Under the pieces are notes generated by a model. It saw only the letters and a list, made by a program, of their open reading frames with translations, made no database searches and was not told the DNA's origin. Positions 16,975-25,441 of a stretch of 64,000 bases of DNA are shown here, piece by piece. The DNA lies in the NCBI GenBank assembly GCA_904420015.1, contig CAJFTS010000042.1, positions 1-64,000 of the forward strand, in the 5' to 3' direction. This stretch comes from an uncultured Clostridia bacterium. GTDB taxonomy: Bacteria; Bacillota; Clostridia; Oscillospirales; Acutalibacteraceae. Position numbers and translations under genes: made by a program. Numbering within the stretch: position 1 is the first letter of the stretch; each line of letters opens with the position of its first letter.

Positions 16975-17391
16975 TCAGAGCGCCCAGAAAAGCAGCCCGC
17001 AGGTCACCGCCAGCAATACGGTGATCCCATAGCCTGCCGGCGTAAAGGAAAGCAGGAAGAGGCCCAGCACCGAGGTGACCACGCACACCACCGAGAGGAT
17101 TTTGACCAAGCGGGCGTCAATCCCCGGGTTTTTGCGCAGCGTCGCCTGCCATACCACCCACAGCAGCAGCAAGACGCTCAGGCAAGCCGTCACAAACGGA
17201 AAACCGTTGCCCGACATGCCAAGCACCCCAATATCAAAATAGGAATAGCTGCGCGTGAACCATTCCTGTGGCCCTGACGCGAAGGTCAGCACCGCCCCGA
17301 CGGGCAGCGCCATCCATACAATCGCCGTCAGAAGGCTGGCAATCGCCCCCCATAAAACAGCCGTCCGTCCTTTTCCCTGGAGTTTTTTCAT
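16975..17391 (-). CDS. Small membrane protein, four spans
   Basis: The 138-residue product has four predicted membrane helices (about residues 12-35, 62-83, 95-115 and 120-138) and ends inside the last one. Between spans 1 and 2 is an extracytoplasmic loop with TFASGPQEWFTRSYSYFDIG. I do not recognise the family. AAGGAGG lies just upstream of the ATG on the minus strand (about 17399-17405). It is divergent from bioB, with the BirA-type operator region between them, but nothing links it to biotin. Confidence 0.6.
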   Translation of the reverse strand: MKKLQGKGRTAVLWGAIASLLTAIVWMALPVGAVLTFASGPQEWFTRSYSYFDIGVLGMSGNGFPFVTACLSVLLLLWVVWQATLRKNPGIDARLVKILSVVCVVTSVLGLFLLSFTPAGYGITVLLAVTCGLLFWAL

Positions 17392-17490
17392 CGGGCCTTC
17401 CTCCTTTCGGAGCCGGTAAAAGGAAATATTCTCTTCTTTCCTTCATTATAGGCGTTGATTTCCCTTTTTGCAACCGGAAACGGCCTATTT

Positions 17491-17547
17491 ATTGTAAACC
17501 AATTTAACAAAATAACAGTTGACAATCTTCCTTATCCTCCCTACAAT
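17491..17547 (+). promoter_or_regulatory. BirA-type operator overlapping the bioB promoter
   Basis: ATTGTAAACC (17491-17500), 15 bases and CAGTTGACAAT (17516-17526) resemble the Gram-positive BirA site (TTGTTAACC, spacer, GGTTAACAA) with three changes. The right arm contains the -35 box TTGACA (17519-17524). Seventeen bases on is TACAAT (17542-17547), a strong promoter 30 bases before bioB. A repressor bound here would block RNA polymerase directly, so bioB should be shut off by biotinyl-AMP-bound BirA. Confidence 0.75.
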
Positions 17548-17577
17548 AAAAGAAATGCTTGATAGGGAGGGAACGAC

Positions 17578-18546
17578 ATGTCGCTTGCCGATCAACTGCG
17601 CAAACGGGTGGAAGGAGGAGAAGCCCTCGGCCGGGAGGATGCCGTCCTCCTCAGCAGGGAGCCGGCGGACGAGCTGGCCAAACAAGCGGATGCATTGCGG
17701 CACAGCCTGATGGGGGATTCCTTTGATCTGTGTGCGATCGTCAACGGAAAATCGGGACGATGCCCGGAAAACTGCGCATTCTGCGCGCAATCGGCCCATT
17801 ATTCCACCGCCGTAACCGAATACCCTCTCCTTCCGGAGGAAACGATTGTGCAGACAGCCGTGCAGCAGGCGAAACGGGGGGTTCTGCGTTTTTCGGTGGT
17901 GACCTCGGGGCGGCGGCTGTCCGACGGGGAGGTTTGGTCCCTTTGCAGGGCCTACCGAACCATACGGGAGAGGACCGGATTACAGCTGTGCGCGTCGCTT
18001 GGGCTTCTTTCCGCCGAACAGTTTCGTTGTCTCAAGAATGCCGGCGTTACCCGGTATCACAATAATCTGGAGACCTCCCGCCGGTTTTTCCCTGCTATCT
18101 GCACCACCCATACCTACGACGACAAGTGCGCGGCGGTGGAGGCGGCGACGGCGGCTGGAATGACGGTATGCAGCGGAGGGATCTTCGGGCTGGGAGAGAC
18201 GATGGAGGACCGCATTGACCTGGCGCTTCAGCTGCGCGCATTAGGGATACGCTCGGTCCCCATCAATGTGCTCAGCCCCATCCCCGGCACGCCGCTGCAA
18301 AACAACAAGCCCCTCGGCCAGGAGGAGCTTGTGCGTTCGGTGGCGGTACTGCGCTTCCTTCTTCCCCGCAGCGCCATCCGGCTGGCAGGCGGGCGGGGCG
18401 CTATGCCCGACCATGGAAAAGCCGCCTTTCTCGCGGGGGCCAACGCGGCCATCACCGGCGATATGCTCACAACCGCCGGGTTTGATGCGGCCAGCGACCG
18501 AGAATTGGCCGAATCCCTGGGCTACCGCATCGCGCCCATCCGGTAG
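17578..18546 (+). CDS. bioB: Biotin synthase
   Basis: The 322-residue radical-SAM enzyme inserts sulfur into dethiobiotin. The SAM-cluster motif is CPENCAFC (Cys62, Cys66, Cys69). Family landmarks also include YHNNLET (residues 160-166), CSGGIFGLGET (about 200-210), VPINVLSPIPGTPL (about 224-237) and RLAGGRG. GGGAGGG lies at 17565-17571. It is a single gene here with no other bio genes beside it, so dethiobiotin may come from uptake or from genes elsewhere. The upstream BirA-type site supports the biotin assignment. Confidence 0.95.
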   Translation: MSLADQLRKRVEGGEALGREDAVLLSREPADELAKQADALRHSLMGDSFDLCAIVNGKSGRCPENCAFCAQSAHYSTAVTEYPLLPEETIVQTAVQQAKRGVLRFSVVTSGRRLSDGEVWSLCRAYRTIRERTGLQLCASLGLLSAEQFRCLKNAGVTRYHNNLETSRRFFPAICTTHTYDDKCAAVEAATAAGMTVCSGGIFGLGETMEDRIDLALQLRALGIRSVPINVLSPIPGTPLQNNKPLGQEELVRSVAVLRFLLPRSAIRLAGGRGAMPDHGKAAFLAGANAAITGDMLTTAGFDAASDRELAESLGYRIAPIR

Positions 18547-18570
18547 GAGCCGGGGAAAAAGCGTTTCTCC

Positions 18571-19095
18571 CTACAGCTCCACACCCCGGCGGGCGGGCAC
18601 GCCCTTTTGAAAATAATGCTTTCGTTCGGTCATTTCGGTAACCAGGTCCGCCGCCTGCAGCACCGGCCCGCAGGCGCCCCGGCCGGTAAGCACCATCTCC
18701 ACCGAGGCGGGACGGGCCGCCAGGAGGGCAAGGAGCTGTTCCTGGGACACAAGGCCCAGGGAAACGGCCGGGTTGATTTCATCGAGCACCACAAGATCGT
18801 ACCGGCCCGACCGGACGGCCTCTTCACATCTGGAAAAGCCCTCCTGGGCACAGGCGCGGTCGTCCGCTTCCTCCTTCCGTCCCAGCAGCAGGCCTTTGCC
18901 GCTGCCGAACTGGCGCACCTCAATCTCCTCAAACCGGTCGGCAAGGGCACTTGCCGCGCAGCAGGGACGATCCTTTAGAAACTGGCCGAAAAAGACCCGG
19001 TATCCCGCTCCGGCGGCCCGGACCGCCAATCCCACGGCAGCGGTGGTCTTTCCCTTCCCGTTGCCGGTATATACCTGCACATATCCTTGCTCCAT
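18571..19095 (-). CDS. cobO: Cob(I)yrinic acid a,c-diamide adenosyltransferase (CobO/BtuR type)
   Basis: The 174-residue protein transfers the adenosyl group of ATP to the cobalt of corrinoids, in salvage or synthesis of coenzyme B12. The P-loop GNGKGKTT spans residues 11-18, followed by AAVGLAVRAAG. The Walker-B-like LDEINPAVSLGL lies at about 124-135. MVLTGRGA and a C-terminal DLVTEMTERKHYFQKGVPAR complete the family pattern. It is convergent with bioB (24-base gap) and lies downstream of the SpoIIQ-like gene after a terminator. No cobalamin riboswitch was recognised upstream. Confidence 0.92.
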   Translation of the reverse strand: MEQGYVQVYTGNGKGKTTAAVGLAVRAAGAGYRVFFGQFLKDRPCCAASALADRFEEIEVRQFGSGKGLLLGRKEEADDRACAQEGFSRCEEAVRSGRYDLVVLDEINPAVSLGLVSQEQLLALLAARPASVEMVLTGRGACGPVLQAADLVTEMTERKHYFQKGVPARRGVEL

Positions 19096-19166
19096 CGCTC
19101 TTTCCTCCTCTGTTTTTTACCCTTTGCCCGACTATAGCACGGGAGGGCGGGGCACGTCAACCGTGC

Positions 19167-19216
19167 AAAAGGCCCATGGGCATACCGGAAGTCCGGCATG
19201 GCCACGGGCCTTTTTT
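19167..19216 (-). terminator. Terminator after the SpoIIQ-like gene (bidirectional)
   Basis: AAAAGGCCCATGGGCATACCGG and a matching right arm CCGGCATGGCCACGGGCC form a long stem with a mismatched centre. T runs flank it on both strands (TTTTTT at 19211-19216 on plus, TTTT on minus). Confidence 0.75.
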
Positions 19217-19271
19217 ATTCGGCGCAACACGATATTGCACCGTTTGCCCCTGAAGCGATGACGAGGGCGCG

Positions 19272-20024
19272 TCAGGGCTGTTCACTGAGAAATTGCGCGG
19301 CATCAATGGTTTGGCCGTCCTGGGTCAGAATCAGATGCAGATGGGCGGGCTCGGCAATTTCGCTGGGAACGTCTCCGATGGTGCCGATCTGCTGGCCCAC
19401 CTTGATTTCATCCCCCTTGCGCACCGAAACGGTGTTGCCCAGTCCGCAGTAGGAGGCGACCAAGCTGTTGCCGTGGTCGATCTCCACCACCTTGCCCAGG
19501 AGGTCGTCGTCGTAAACGGATGTGACCACGCCGTCGGTCATGGCGCGGACAATACCGCCCTTTTCCAGCTCAAAGTCCACCGCCTCATGGGATCGCCAGT
19601 CCTTCATGGTCTCCGAATAGACCAGCGCTTCCCCGGAGAACTCCTTGAGGACGGCTGTTCCAGCGGGATAGACATAGGACGGGGTGGTATTGGTCGGCTC
19701 CGCCGCCTGAGAGGAGGGCGCTTCCGACGAGGACGAAGGGGCGGAAGAGGCCGGCTCGGAAGAGGAAACCGGATCGTTGTTCTCTTCCACCGGGATGCCG
19801 CTGACGGTGTTGCCGGCCGGTTCGTTGTAGTTATAGTCGACTGCCGTATTGCTGGAGCTGGGGGTCGTGTCCTCGGGGCTGAGGATGCCGAACCCGTCAA
19901 ACGCGCCCCAGGCAACGCCGCCTACCGCCACCATACAGATGGCAAGCGCCACATAAAAGCCTTTTCCGGACCAGAATTTCCCGAATTTTGTTTTTTCAAA
20001 TCGCATATTTCCCATAGGTCTCAT
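19272..20024 (-). CDS. SpoIIQ-like M23 domain membrane protein
   Basis: The protein (250 residues from ATG at 20024, or 247 from ATG at 20015) has a short basic cytoplasmic tail, one membrane span (about residues 22-40), a Ser/Pro-rich linker and a C-terminal LytM/M23 domain. The domain keeps both zinc motifs, HEAVD and HLH (in AHLHLIL). SpoIIQ proteins join the forespore side of the SpoIIQ-SpoIIIAH channel during engulfment. Clostridial versions keep the zinc ligands, unlike Bacillus subtilis. Length, topology and the sigma-F-type promoter upstream favour SpoIIQ over an ordinary endopeptidase. No spoIIIA genes are nearby, so the identification is probable rather than certain. Confidence 0.72.
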   Translation of the reverse strand: MRPMGNMRFEKTKFGKFWSGKGFYVALAICMVAVGGVAWGAFDGFGILSPEDTTPSSSNTAVDYNYNEPAGNTVSGIPVEENNDPVSSSEPASSAPSSSSEAPSSQAAEPTNTTPSYVYPAGTAVLKEFSGEALVYSETMKDWRSHEAVDFELEKGGIVRAMTDGVVTSVYDDDLLGKVVEIDHGNSLVASYCGLGNTVSVRKGDEIKVGQQIGTIGDVPSEIAEPAHLHLILTQDGQTIDAAQFLSEQP

Positions 20025-20037
20025 GCACCTCCGACAG

Positions 20038-20067
20038 TAGTCTTGCCGGAGTGAGAGGGAAATATGC
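20038..20067 (-). promoter_or_regulatory. Sigma-F-type (forespore) promoter of the SpoIIQ-like gene
   Basis: On the minus strand GCATA (20067-20063), a 15-base spacer and GGCAAGACTA (20047-20038) match the sigma-F pattern GyATA, N15, GGnnAnAnTn at every conserved position. The predicted start of transcription falls just before the GGAGG ribosome site, giving a very short leader. The spoIIQ gene of Bacillus is a known sigma-F gene. Confidence 0.6.
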
Positions 20068-20214
20068 CGCAAAAAGAAAACGATTTTTCTTCTCCCGGCT
20101 TAGAAAAAAATATCGTCGGCCGGTAGGCACGCCATTGCGCTGCGGCGCAAAAGGCGCCGGTTGCGCGAAGGGAATGCCGGAAATCATTGCGCCGTTTGAG
20201 ATTTTCCCTTTTCA

Positions 20215-20323
20215 AACGAAGCAGGGCCTGTGAGTCGGAATCTCACAGGCCCTGTTTCGTTCTAATAGTAAGGAAGGAGGAAGAAAAAGGGAATACAAAC
20301 TGCTTAGGGGTTGTTCTGTTGTT
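20215..20323 (-). ncRNA. Candidate small RNA with CU-rich anti-ribosome-site region
   Basis: On the minus strand a TATAAT box (20335-20330) begins a stretch with no reading frame. It runs through the unpaired CU-rich segment TTCTTCCTCCTTCC (about 20286-20273) into a hairpin of up to 20 bp with one G-T pair (20261-20242 with 20234-20215). CU-rich single-stranded segments followed by a closing hairpin are typical of Firmicutes small RNAs that pair with ribosome binding sites. The weak points are a poor -35 box and only a short T stretch (CTTCGTTTG) after the hairpin. Within the same gap, TACAATTGTA at 20412-20421 fits the BlaI/CopY-type box TACAnnTGTA. Confidence 0.35.
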
Positions 20324-20498
20324 GTCTTTATTATACCCCAAAAAAAGAGAAAAGAAACCACAAGGCGGTTACAAAAGCATATCAAATCTGATACCAATGG
20401 AATGAATCTCTTACAATTGTAACATCTCTTCCTAAAAAATGTGAACAAAGAGAGACGAATCGGTAAACAAGCCCCTTTCCGGCCTCCTTCTTACCGGA

Positions 20499-20528
20499 TA
20501 AAAACCGGCCGTCTTTGAAAACGGCCGG
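20499..20528 (-). terminator. Terminator of purF
   Basis: On the minus strand CCGGCCGT pairs with ACGGCCGG around TTTCAAAG, followed by TTTTTAT. Confidence 0.85.
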
Positions 20529-20549
20529 GTGTCGGAAAAACGACGCTTT

Positions 20550-21968
20550 TCAGCATTTCTGGTCGAGAACCAAAAGCTCCTTGGGCGGTTTGACCGGATA
20601 GGTTCCGGAGAAGCAGGCGTCGCAATAGGAAATCGGTTTGCCGCAAAGCATCTGACCCAGCGAATCGAGCTTCAGATAGCCTAGGCTGTCGGCGTGCAGC
20701 TGCTGCCGGATTTCCTCAATGGAATAGCGTACCGCCGAAAGCTGGCTGCGCTCCGGCACGTCGGTGCCGAAATAGCAGGGCCACCGGAAGGGCGGCGAGC
20801 TGATGCGGACGTGAACCTCGGTGGCTCCGGCATCCTTGAGCATCTTAACAATGCGCGCGGCGGTGGTGCCGCGGACAATGGAATCGTCGAGCATGACCAC
20901 CCGCTTCCCCTTGACGGCGGTTCCTAAGACGTTAAGCTTAATGCGCACGCTGTTTTCCCGCTGTCCCTGGGCGGGCTGAATAAAGGTACGGCCCACGTAG
21001 TTATTCTTGACAAAGCCCTTTCCATAGGGAATCCCCGATTCCTGGCTGTAGCCGATGGCGGCGTCGATACCCGACTCGGGCACGCCGATAACCAAATCGG
21101 CCTCCACCGGATGCTGCCTTGCCAGCAGCCGCCCCGCCTCCTGCCTCGCCTCATAGACGCTCAAACCGTCGATCTGGCTGTCGGGACGGGCAAAGTAGAT
21201 ATACTCAAAGATGCAGTGGGCGTGCTTCTGCCCGCAAAAATCGGTCATGGAGGTAAGACCGTCCTTCCCTGCCATAACGATCTCCCCCGGCTGCACGTCC
21301 CGCAGGTATTCGGCCCCCACCGCGTCGAGCGCACAGGTTTCCGAGGCGAACACATAGCCCTCACCCAGCTTCCCGATGACCAGCGGGCGGAAGCCCTGGG
21401 GATCCCGGGCGGCGATGAGCTTCGACGGGCTCATGACCAGCATGGAATAGGCCCCTTTGATGCGCATCATGGTACGGCGCACCGCCTCCTCCACCGACCG
21501 GCAGTGGATACGCTCCCGCGCAACCAGATAGGCGATGACCTCGGAATCAATGGTGGTTTGAAAGATGGCGCCCTTTACCTCCAGCTCCCGCCGCAGATCC
21601 ACGGTGTTGACCAGGTTGCCGTTGTGGGCGATGGCCAGGCTTCCCTTAATATACCGCAGCACCAACGGCTGGGCGTTTCCCCGGAAGCTGCCGCCGGTGG
21701 TGGAATAACGGACATGCCCGATCCCCATTTGGCCGGGCAGGCCCTCGAGAATCTGCGGGGAAAACACCTCGTTTACCAGCCCCATGTCCTTATGGCTGGC
21801 GATCACGCCCCGGTCGTTGACCGCGATGCCGCAGCTTTCCTGGCCCCGATGCTGCAGCGCGAACAAGCCCCGGTAGAGGTTATAGGCCGTTTCCCCGTCC
21901 GGACATCCGTACACGCCGAACACCCCGCACTCCTCGTGCAGCCCGTCAAAGGGCAACCCGTTTGTCAT
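20550..21968 (-). CDS. purF: Amidophosphoribosyltransferase
   Basis: This enzyme makes phosphoribosylamine from PRPP and glutamine, the first step of purine synthesis. From ATG at 21968 it has 472 residues. Cys14 in HEECGVFGVYG would become the N-terminal nucleophile after removal of a 13-residue propeptide. The PRPP loop is VVMLDDSIVRGTTA. The C-terminal CGKPISYCDACFSG shows the cysteines of the Fe-S-containing Bacillus-type enzyme. An in-frame ATG at 21995 exists but has no ribosome site. Neither start has a strong one. It lies downstream of purC, separated from it by a terminator. Confidence 0.96.
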   Translation of the reverse strand: MTNGLPFDGLHEECGVFGVYGCPDGETAYNLYRGLFALQHRGQESCGIAVNDRGVIASHKDMGLVNEVFSPQILEGLPGQMGIGHVRYSTTGGSFRGNAQPLVLRYIKGSLAIAHNGNLVNTVDLRRELEVKGAIFQTTIDSEVIAYLVARERIHCRSVEEAVRRTMMRIKGAYSMLVMSPSKLIAARDPQGFRPLVIGKLGEGYVFASETCALDAVGAEYLRDVQPGEIVMAGKDGLTSMTDFCGQKHAHCIFEYIYFARPDSQIDGLSVYEARQEAGRLLARQHPVEADLVIGVPESGIDAAIGYSQESGIPYGKGFVKNNYVGRTFIQPAQGQRENSVRIKLNVLGTAVKGKRVVMLDDSIVRGTTAARIVKMLKDAGATEVHVRISSPPFRWPCYFGTDVPERSQLSAVRYSIEEIRQQLHADSLGYLKLDSLGQMLCGKPISYCDACFSGTYPVKPPKELLVLDQKC

Positions 21969-22074
21969 AGCCAAAATTCCACGTCTCCCATCCATTGGTC
22001 TCGGTTTTTATCCGTGCTCTCTGATTTGCTAGGTTTTAAATGTAAAATATTCCATTAAACACCATATTTGACCT

Positions 22075-22110
22075 AAAAATCAGAGGACCATCCCATGTCC
22101 TCTGATTTTT
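22075..22110 (-). terminator. Terminator of purC (bidirectional)
   Basis: AAAAATCAGAGGAC (22075-22088) and GTCCTCTGATTTTT (22097-22110) form a perfect 14-bp stem with flanking A and T runs. It reads as a terminator on both strands. Confidence 0.85.
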
Positions 22111-22124
22111 GTTGCAAGCCGTGC

Positions 22125-22838
22125 TTACTTTTCCAAGCCGATGCGGCGCATAACCTCGTGATAGGCGTCCTCCACGCCGCCCATATCCCGGCGGAAGCGG
22201 TCCTTATCCAGCTTCTCATGGGTCTTGGAATCCCACAGGCGGCAGGTATCCGGCGAAATTTCGTCGGCCAGAATGATGGTGCCGTCGCTTTGGCGGCCGA
22301 ATTCCAGCTTGAAGTCCACCAGCTCAATGCCGATGGAAAGGAAAAATTCCTTGAGGGCTTCGTTGACTTTAAAGGTCATGTCGGTGATGGTCTCGATGTC
22401 CTCCTTGGAGGCGAGACCGAGAGCCAGGATATGGTACTCATTGATCATCGGGTCGTGCAGGTCGTCGTCTTTGAGGCAGAACTCCAGCGTCGGGCTCTTG
22501 AGGCCGGTGCCTTCCTCCACGCCGAACCGCTTGCTAAAGCTGCCGGCGGCGATGTTGCGCACAATTACCTCCAGCGGGACGATGGAAACCTTCTTCACCG
22601 CCGTCTCCCGGTCGGAAAGCTCCTTGACAAAGTGGGTCGGAATGCCCTTCTTTTCGAGCATCTGGAACAAGAGGTTGGACATCCGGTTGTTGACCACACC
22701 CTTGCCCACAATGGTGCCCTTTTTCAGGCCGTCAAAGGCGGTGGCGTCGTCCTTATAATCGACGATATAAACCTCCGGCTCGTCGGTTTTGAAAACCTTC
22801 TTGGCTTTGCCTTCATAAAGCTGTTCACACTTTTGCAT
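22125..22838 (-). CDS. purC: SAICAR synthetase (phosphoribosylaminoimidazole-succinocarboxamide synthase)
   Basis: The 237-residue enzyme joins aspartate to CAIR in purine synthesis. The start [16 protein letters not shown] is the family's standard N terminus, so ATG at 22838 is chosen over an in-frame ATG at 22862. Landmarks are [10 protein letters not shown] (about 30-39), [31 protein letters not shown] and [15 protein letters not shown]. The length is normal. A promoter lies 60 bases upstream. No purine riboswitch is visible in the short leader. Confidence 0.96.
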   Translation of the reverse strand: MQKCEQLYEGKAKKVFKTDEPEVYIVDYKDDATAFDGLKKGTIVGKGVVNNRMSNLLFQMLEKKGIPTHFVKELSDRETAVKKVSIVPLEVIVRNIAAGSFSKRFGVEEGTGLKSPTLEFCLKDDDLHDPMINEYHILALGLASKEDIETITDMTFKVNEALKEFFLSIGIELVDFKLEFGRQSDGTIILADEISPDTCRLWDSKTHEKLDKDRFRRDMGGVEDAYHEVMRRIGLEK

Positions 22839-22897
22839 GTTACCCACCCATTCCGCCGCCAAATGCGGCTGTATTCTTCAATTGGCTCACGGCCTTT

Positions 22898-22926
22898 ATT
22901 TTAGCGCAAATGCGCGCACTTTGCAA
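22898..22926 (-). promoter_or_regulatory. Promoter of purC
   Basis: On the minus strand TTGCAA (22926-22921), 17 bases and TAAAAT (22903-22898). The spacer contains a GCGC-rich direct repeat (GTGCGCGCATTTGCGC). Confidence 0.65.
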
Positions 22927-23018
22927 GTCCGGACCGCAGCCCTTCGACAAAACCCGCCTCATTTCCTCTTTGTACCAAAAAGACGGAGAAAGGCGGACGT
23001 CCTGCAAAAGAGGCCGGA

Positions 23019-24233
23019 TCAGAACACCTTCTTGATGCGTTCGATGGCGCGCACCGTATTCTCGTAGGTTCCGAAGGCGGTCAAGCGGAAATAGCCCTCG
23101 CCGGACGGGCCGAACCCGGAGCCGGGGGTGCCCACCACCTGGGCCTTCTGAAGCAGCGCGTCGAAAAACTCCCAGGAGGTCATGCCGTCCGGGGTCTTCA
23201 TCCAGATATAGGGGGCGTTGACGCCGCCGGAAACGGCAAAGCCTGCCGCAGCCAGGCCTTCCCGGATGACCTTGGCGTTGTTCATATAGTAGGCGACGGT
23301 TTCACGGATTTCCTTCTGCCCCTGCTCGGAGTAGATGGCGGCGGCGCCCTTCTGGACGATATAGGGCACGCCGTTGAACTTGGTGGTCTGGCGGCGCAGC
23401 CAGAGGGCGTTGAGGGAAACCTCGCCGCACTTGAGCTCCTTAGGCACCACGGTATAGGCGCAGCGGGTGCCGGTAAAGCCGGCGGTCTTGGAGAAGGAGC
23501 GGAACTCGATGGCGCAGCGCTTGGCCCCTTCGATCTCATAGATGCTGTGGGGGACGTCCTCGGAGATAAAGGCGACATAGGCCGAATCGTAGAGGATCAG
23601 GGAGCCGTGCTCGTTGGCGTAGTCGACCCATTTTTTCAGCCCTTCAAAGCTGATCATGGAGCCGGTGGGGTTGTTGGGAAAGCACAGATAGATCAGATCC
23701 GGCGCCTTCCCCGCGGGCAGGTCGGGGATAAAATGGTTCTGAGCCGTGCAGGGCATATAGATGAGCTTGTCCCACCGTTCGTCGGCGCCGTAGCCGCCGG
23801 CCCGGCCTGCCATGGCGTTGGTATCCACATAGACCGGATAGACCGGGTCGCAGACGGCCACCACATTGTCGAGCCCTAAAATGTCGCCGATGTTGCCGCA
23901 GTCGCTCTTGGCGCCGTCGCTGATAAAGATTTCATCCAAGTCCAGCTTGACCCCGCGGGGGGCGAAATCGTAGGCAACAATCTTCTCCTTGAGAAAATCA
24001 TATCCCTGCTCCGGGCCGTAGCCGTGGAAGGTGGCGGCGTCGCCCATTTCATCCACCGCCTCGTGCAGCGCCCGGATGACCGAAGGGGCCAGGGGCCGGG
24101 TTACGTCGCCGATGCCCAGACGGATGATATCCGCGTCCGGGTTGGCGGCGGTATAGGCGTTGACCTTCTTGGCAATGTTGGAAAAGAGATAGCTGCCCGG
24201 CAGCTTGAGGTAATTTTCATTGATGGTGAACAT
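23019..24233 (-). CDS. dapL: LL-diaminopimelate aminotransferase
   Basis: The 404-residue PLP enzyme converts tetrahydrodipicolinate directly to LL-diaminopimelate, bypassing the succinyl or acetyl steps of lysine and peptidoglycan synthesis. Landmarks are the N-terminal [37 protein letters not shown] (about 108-124), [10 protein letters not shown], and [15 protein letters not shown] carrying the PLP lysine. The length fits the family. It lies downstream of dapF with a 134-base gap, so the two steps that follow tetrahydrodipicolinate are probably co-expressed. This route is typical of many anaerobic Clostridia. Confidence 0.96.
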   Translation of the reverse strand: MFTINENYLKLPGSYLFSNIAKKVNAYTAANPDADIIRLGIGDVTRPLAPSVIRALHEAVDEMGDAATFHGYGPEQGYDFLKEKIVAYDFAPRGVKLDLDEIFISDGAKSDCGNIGDILGLDNVVAVCDPVYPVYVDTNAMAGRAGGYGADERWDKLIYMPCTAQNHFIPDLPAGKAPDLIYLCFPNNPTGSMISFEGLKKWVDYANEHGSLILYDSAYVAFISEDVPHSIYEIEGAKRCAIEFRSFSKTAGFTGTRCAYTVVPKELKCGEVSLNALWLRRQTTKFNGVPYIVQKGAAAIYSEQGQKEIRETVAYYMNNAKVIREGLAAAGFAVSGGVNAPYIWMKTPDGMTSWEFFDALLQKAQVVGTPGSGFGPSGEGYFRLTAFGTYENTVRAIERIKKVF

Positions 24234-24277
24234 GTGGGTTTTCTTCCTTTCTGTTGATGTAAAGGCGGCTCATTTCA

Positions 24278-24343
24278 AAGAAACCGCCGGTTTCTTCATA
24301 AGCATTCAGCCGGGGCCAGGCCCTTTCGGCTGGGCCTTTCCCC
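24278..24343 (-). other. Hairpins between dapF and dapL
   Basis: AAGAAACC and GGTTTCTT (24278-24285 and 24289-24296) form an 8-bp stem with a 3-base loop. A second GC-rich stem lies at about 24308-24343 (GGGGCCAGGCCC region). They may tune read-through from dapF into dapL or stabilise the message. No known riboswitch was recognised. Confidence 0.35.
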
Positions 24344-24367
24344 GTAAGAGGAGGCTTTTAAGCCCGG

Positions 24368-25201
24368 TCAGACCTCCACCTCGCCGGTAAACACCGTTTC
24401 GGCCGGGCCGGTCATAAAGAGACAGCCGGACTCCTCCTCCCACTCGATGAGCAGAGAGCCGCCGTTGAGCACCAGCTGCGCCCTGCGGTCGCACAGGCCG
24501 TTGACGCAGGCCGCCGCCAGCGACGCGCATGCGCCGGTGCCGCAGGCCATGGTTTCCCCGGCCCCCCGTTCCCACACCCGCATACGCAGGCGGCCGCGGT
24601 CGAGCACCTGGACAAACTCGGTATTGATCCGTTGCGGAAAGAGGGGATGATGCTCAAAACGGGGGCCGAGCACCTCCAGGTTCAGGCTCTCCACGTCGTC
24701 GACGAACAGCACCGCGTGGGGGTTGCCGGTGGAGACGCAGGTAATGCGGTACTCCTTCCCGGACAGCATGACCGGGTAATCGACCACCGTTTCCCCTTCG
24801 GCGGCCACCGGGATCTTTTCCGGGGCAAACTCCGGCCGGCCCATATTGACCCGGGCGGCCGTCACCTTCCCCTCCTCCACCGTCAGCCACAGGGTCTTAA
24901 CCCCTGCCAGCGTGTCGATGGTAATGGTGGTCTGGTCGGTCAAGCCGTTGTCGTACACATATTTTCCCACGCAGCGGATGGCGTTGCCGCACATCTGGGC
25001 CTGGGAACCGTCGGAATTGTACATGTCCATACGAAAATCCGCATTCTCAGACGGGCGGATGAGCACCAATCCGTCCGAGCCGATGCCGGTGTGCCGGTCG
25101 GACAGACGCTTGGCAAGCCCGTTGGGGTCTTGAACCGTTTCCTCGAAACAGTTGACGTAGATATAATCGTTGCCGATGCCGTGCATTTTGGTAAACTTCA
25201 A
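24368..25201 (-). CDS. dapF: Diaminopimelate epimerase (TTG start)
   Basis: The 277-residue enzyme isomerises LL- to meso-diaminopimelate for lysine and peptidoglycan. The two catalytic cysteines lie in MCGNAIRCVGKY and ETMACGTGACA. The N terminus LKFTKMHGIGNDYIYVN is the family's standard start. It begins with TTG at 25201, 7 bases after AAGGAGGAAA. The longer in-frame extension would run through a low-complexity leader. With dapL downstream it completes the route from tetrahydrodipicolinate to meso-DAP. Confidence 0.96.
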   Translation of the reverse strand: MKFTKMHGIGNDYIYVNCFEETVQDPNGLAKRLSDRHTGIGSDGLVLIRPSENADFRMDMYNSDGSQAQMCGNAIRCVGKYVYDNGLTDQTTITIDTLAGVKTLWLTVEEGKVTAARVNMGRPEFAPEKIPVAAEGETVVDYPVMLSGKEYRITCVSTGNPHAVLFVDDVESLNLEVLGPRFEHHPLFPQRINTEFVQVLDRGRLRMRVWERGAGETMACGTGACASLAAACVNGLCDRRAQLVLNGGSLLIEWEEESGCLFMTGPAETVFTGEVEV

Positions 25202-25387
25202 GGGACGTTTCCTCCTTTTTCCGGCGGCGGGCCGCCGCAGGGTTCCTCTAATGGGGTTATTATACACTGTTTTGAGGCGTAGGGGAATATCTAAATTCCA
25301 CATAAAAAGGCGGTTCTTCACGCCCGCTCCTTTACCCGGCTGCCGGAATGGGGACCGGCAAAGCAAGGACGGAAGAAAAAGCAGCAA

Positions 25388-25426
25388 GAAACCGCCTCCC
25401 GGCCGGACCGGCCGAAAAGCGGTTTC
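25388..25426 (-). terminator. Likely terminator of the ANTAR regulator gene
   Basis: GAAACCGC and GCGGTTTC (25388-25395 and 25419-25426) enclose a second GC-rich palindrome, CGGCCGGACCGGCCG. The T-rich stretch after it on the minus strand is interrupted (TTGCTGCTTTTTC). Confidence 0.55.
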
Positions 25427-25441
25427 CTGGTATTTTTTCCG

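Noticed and set aside
22839-22926. Purine riboswitch ahead of purC or purF
   Set aside because: Neither leader shows the three-way junction with conserved loop bases. The purC leader is too short.
25202-25300. Lysine riboswitch ahead of dapF
   Set aside because: The leader is about 60 bases from a TATAAT-like box, far shorter than the lysine aptamer.
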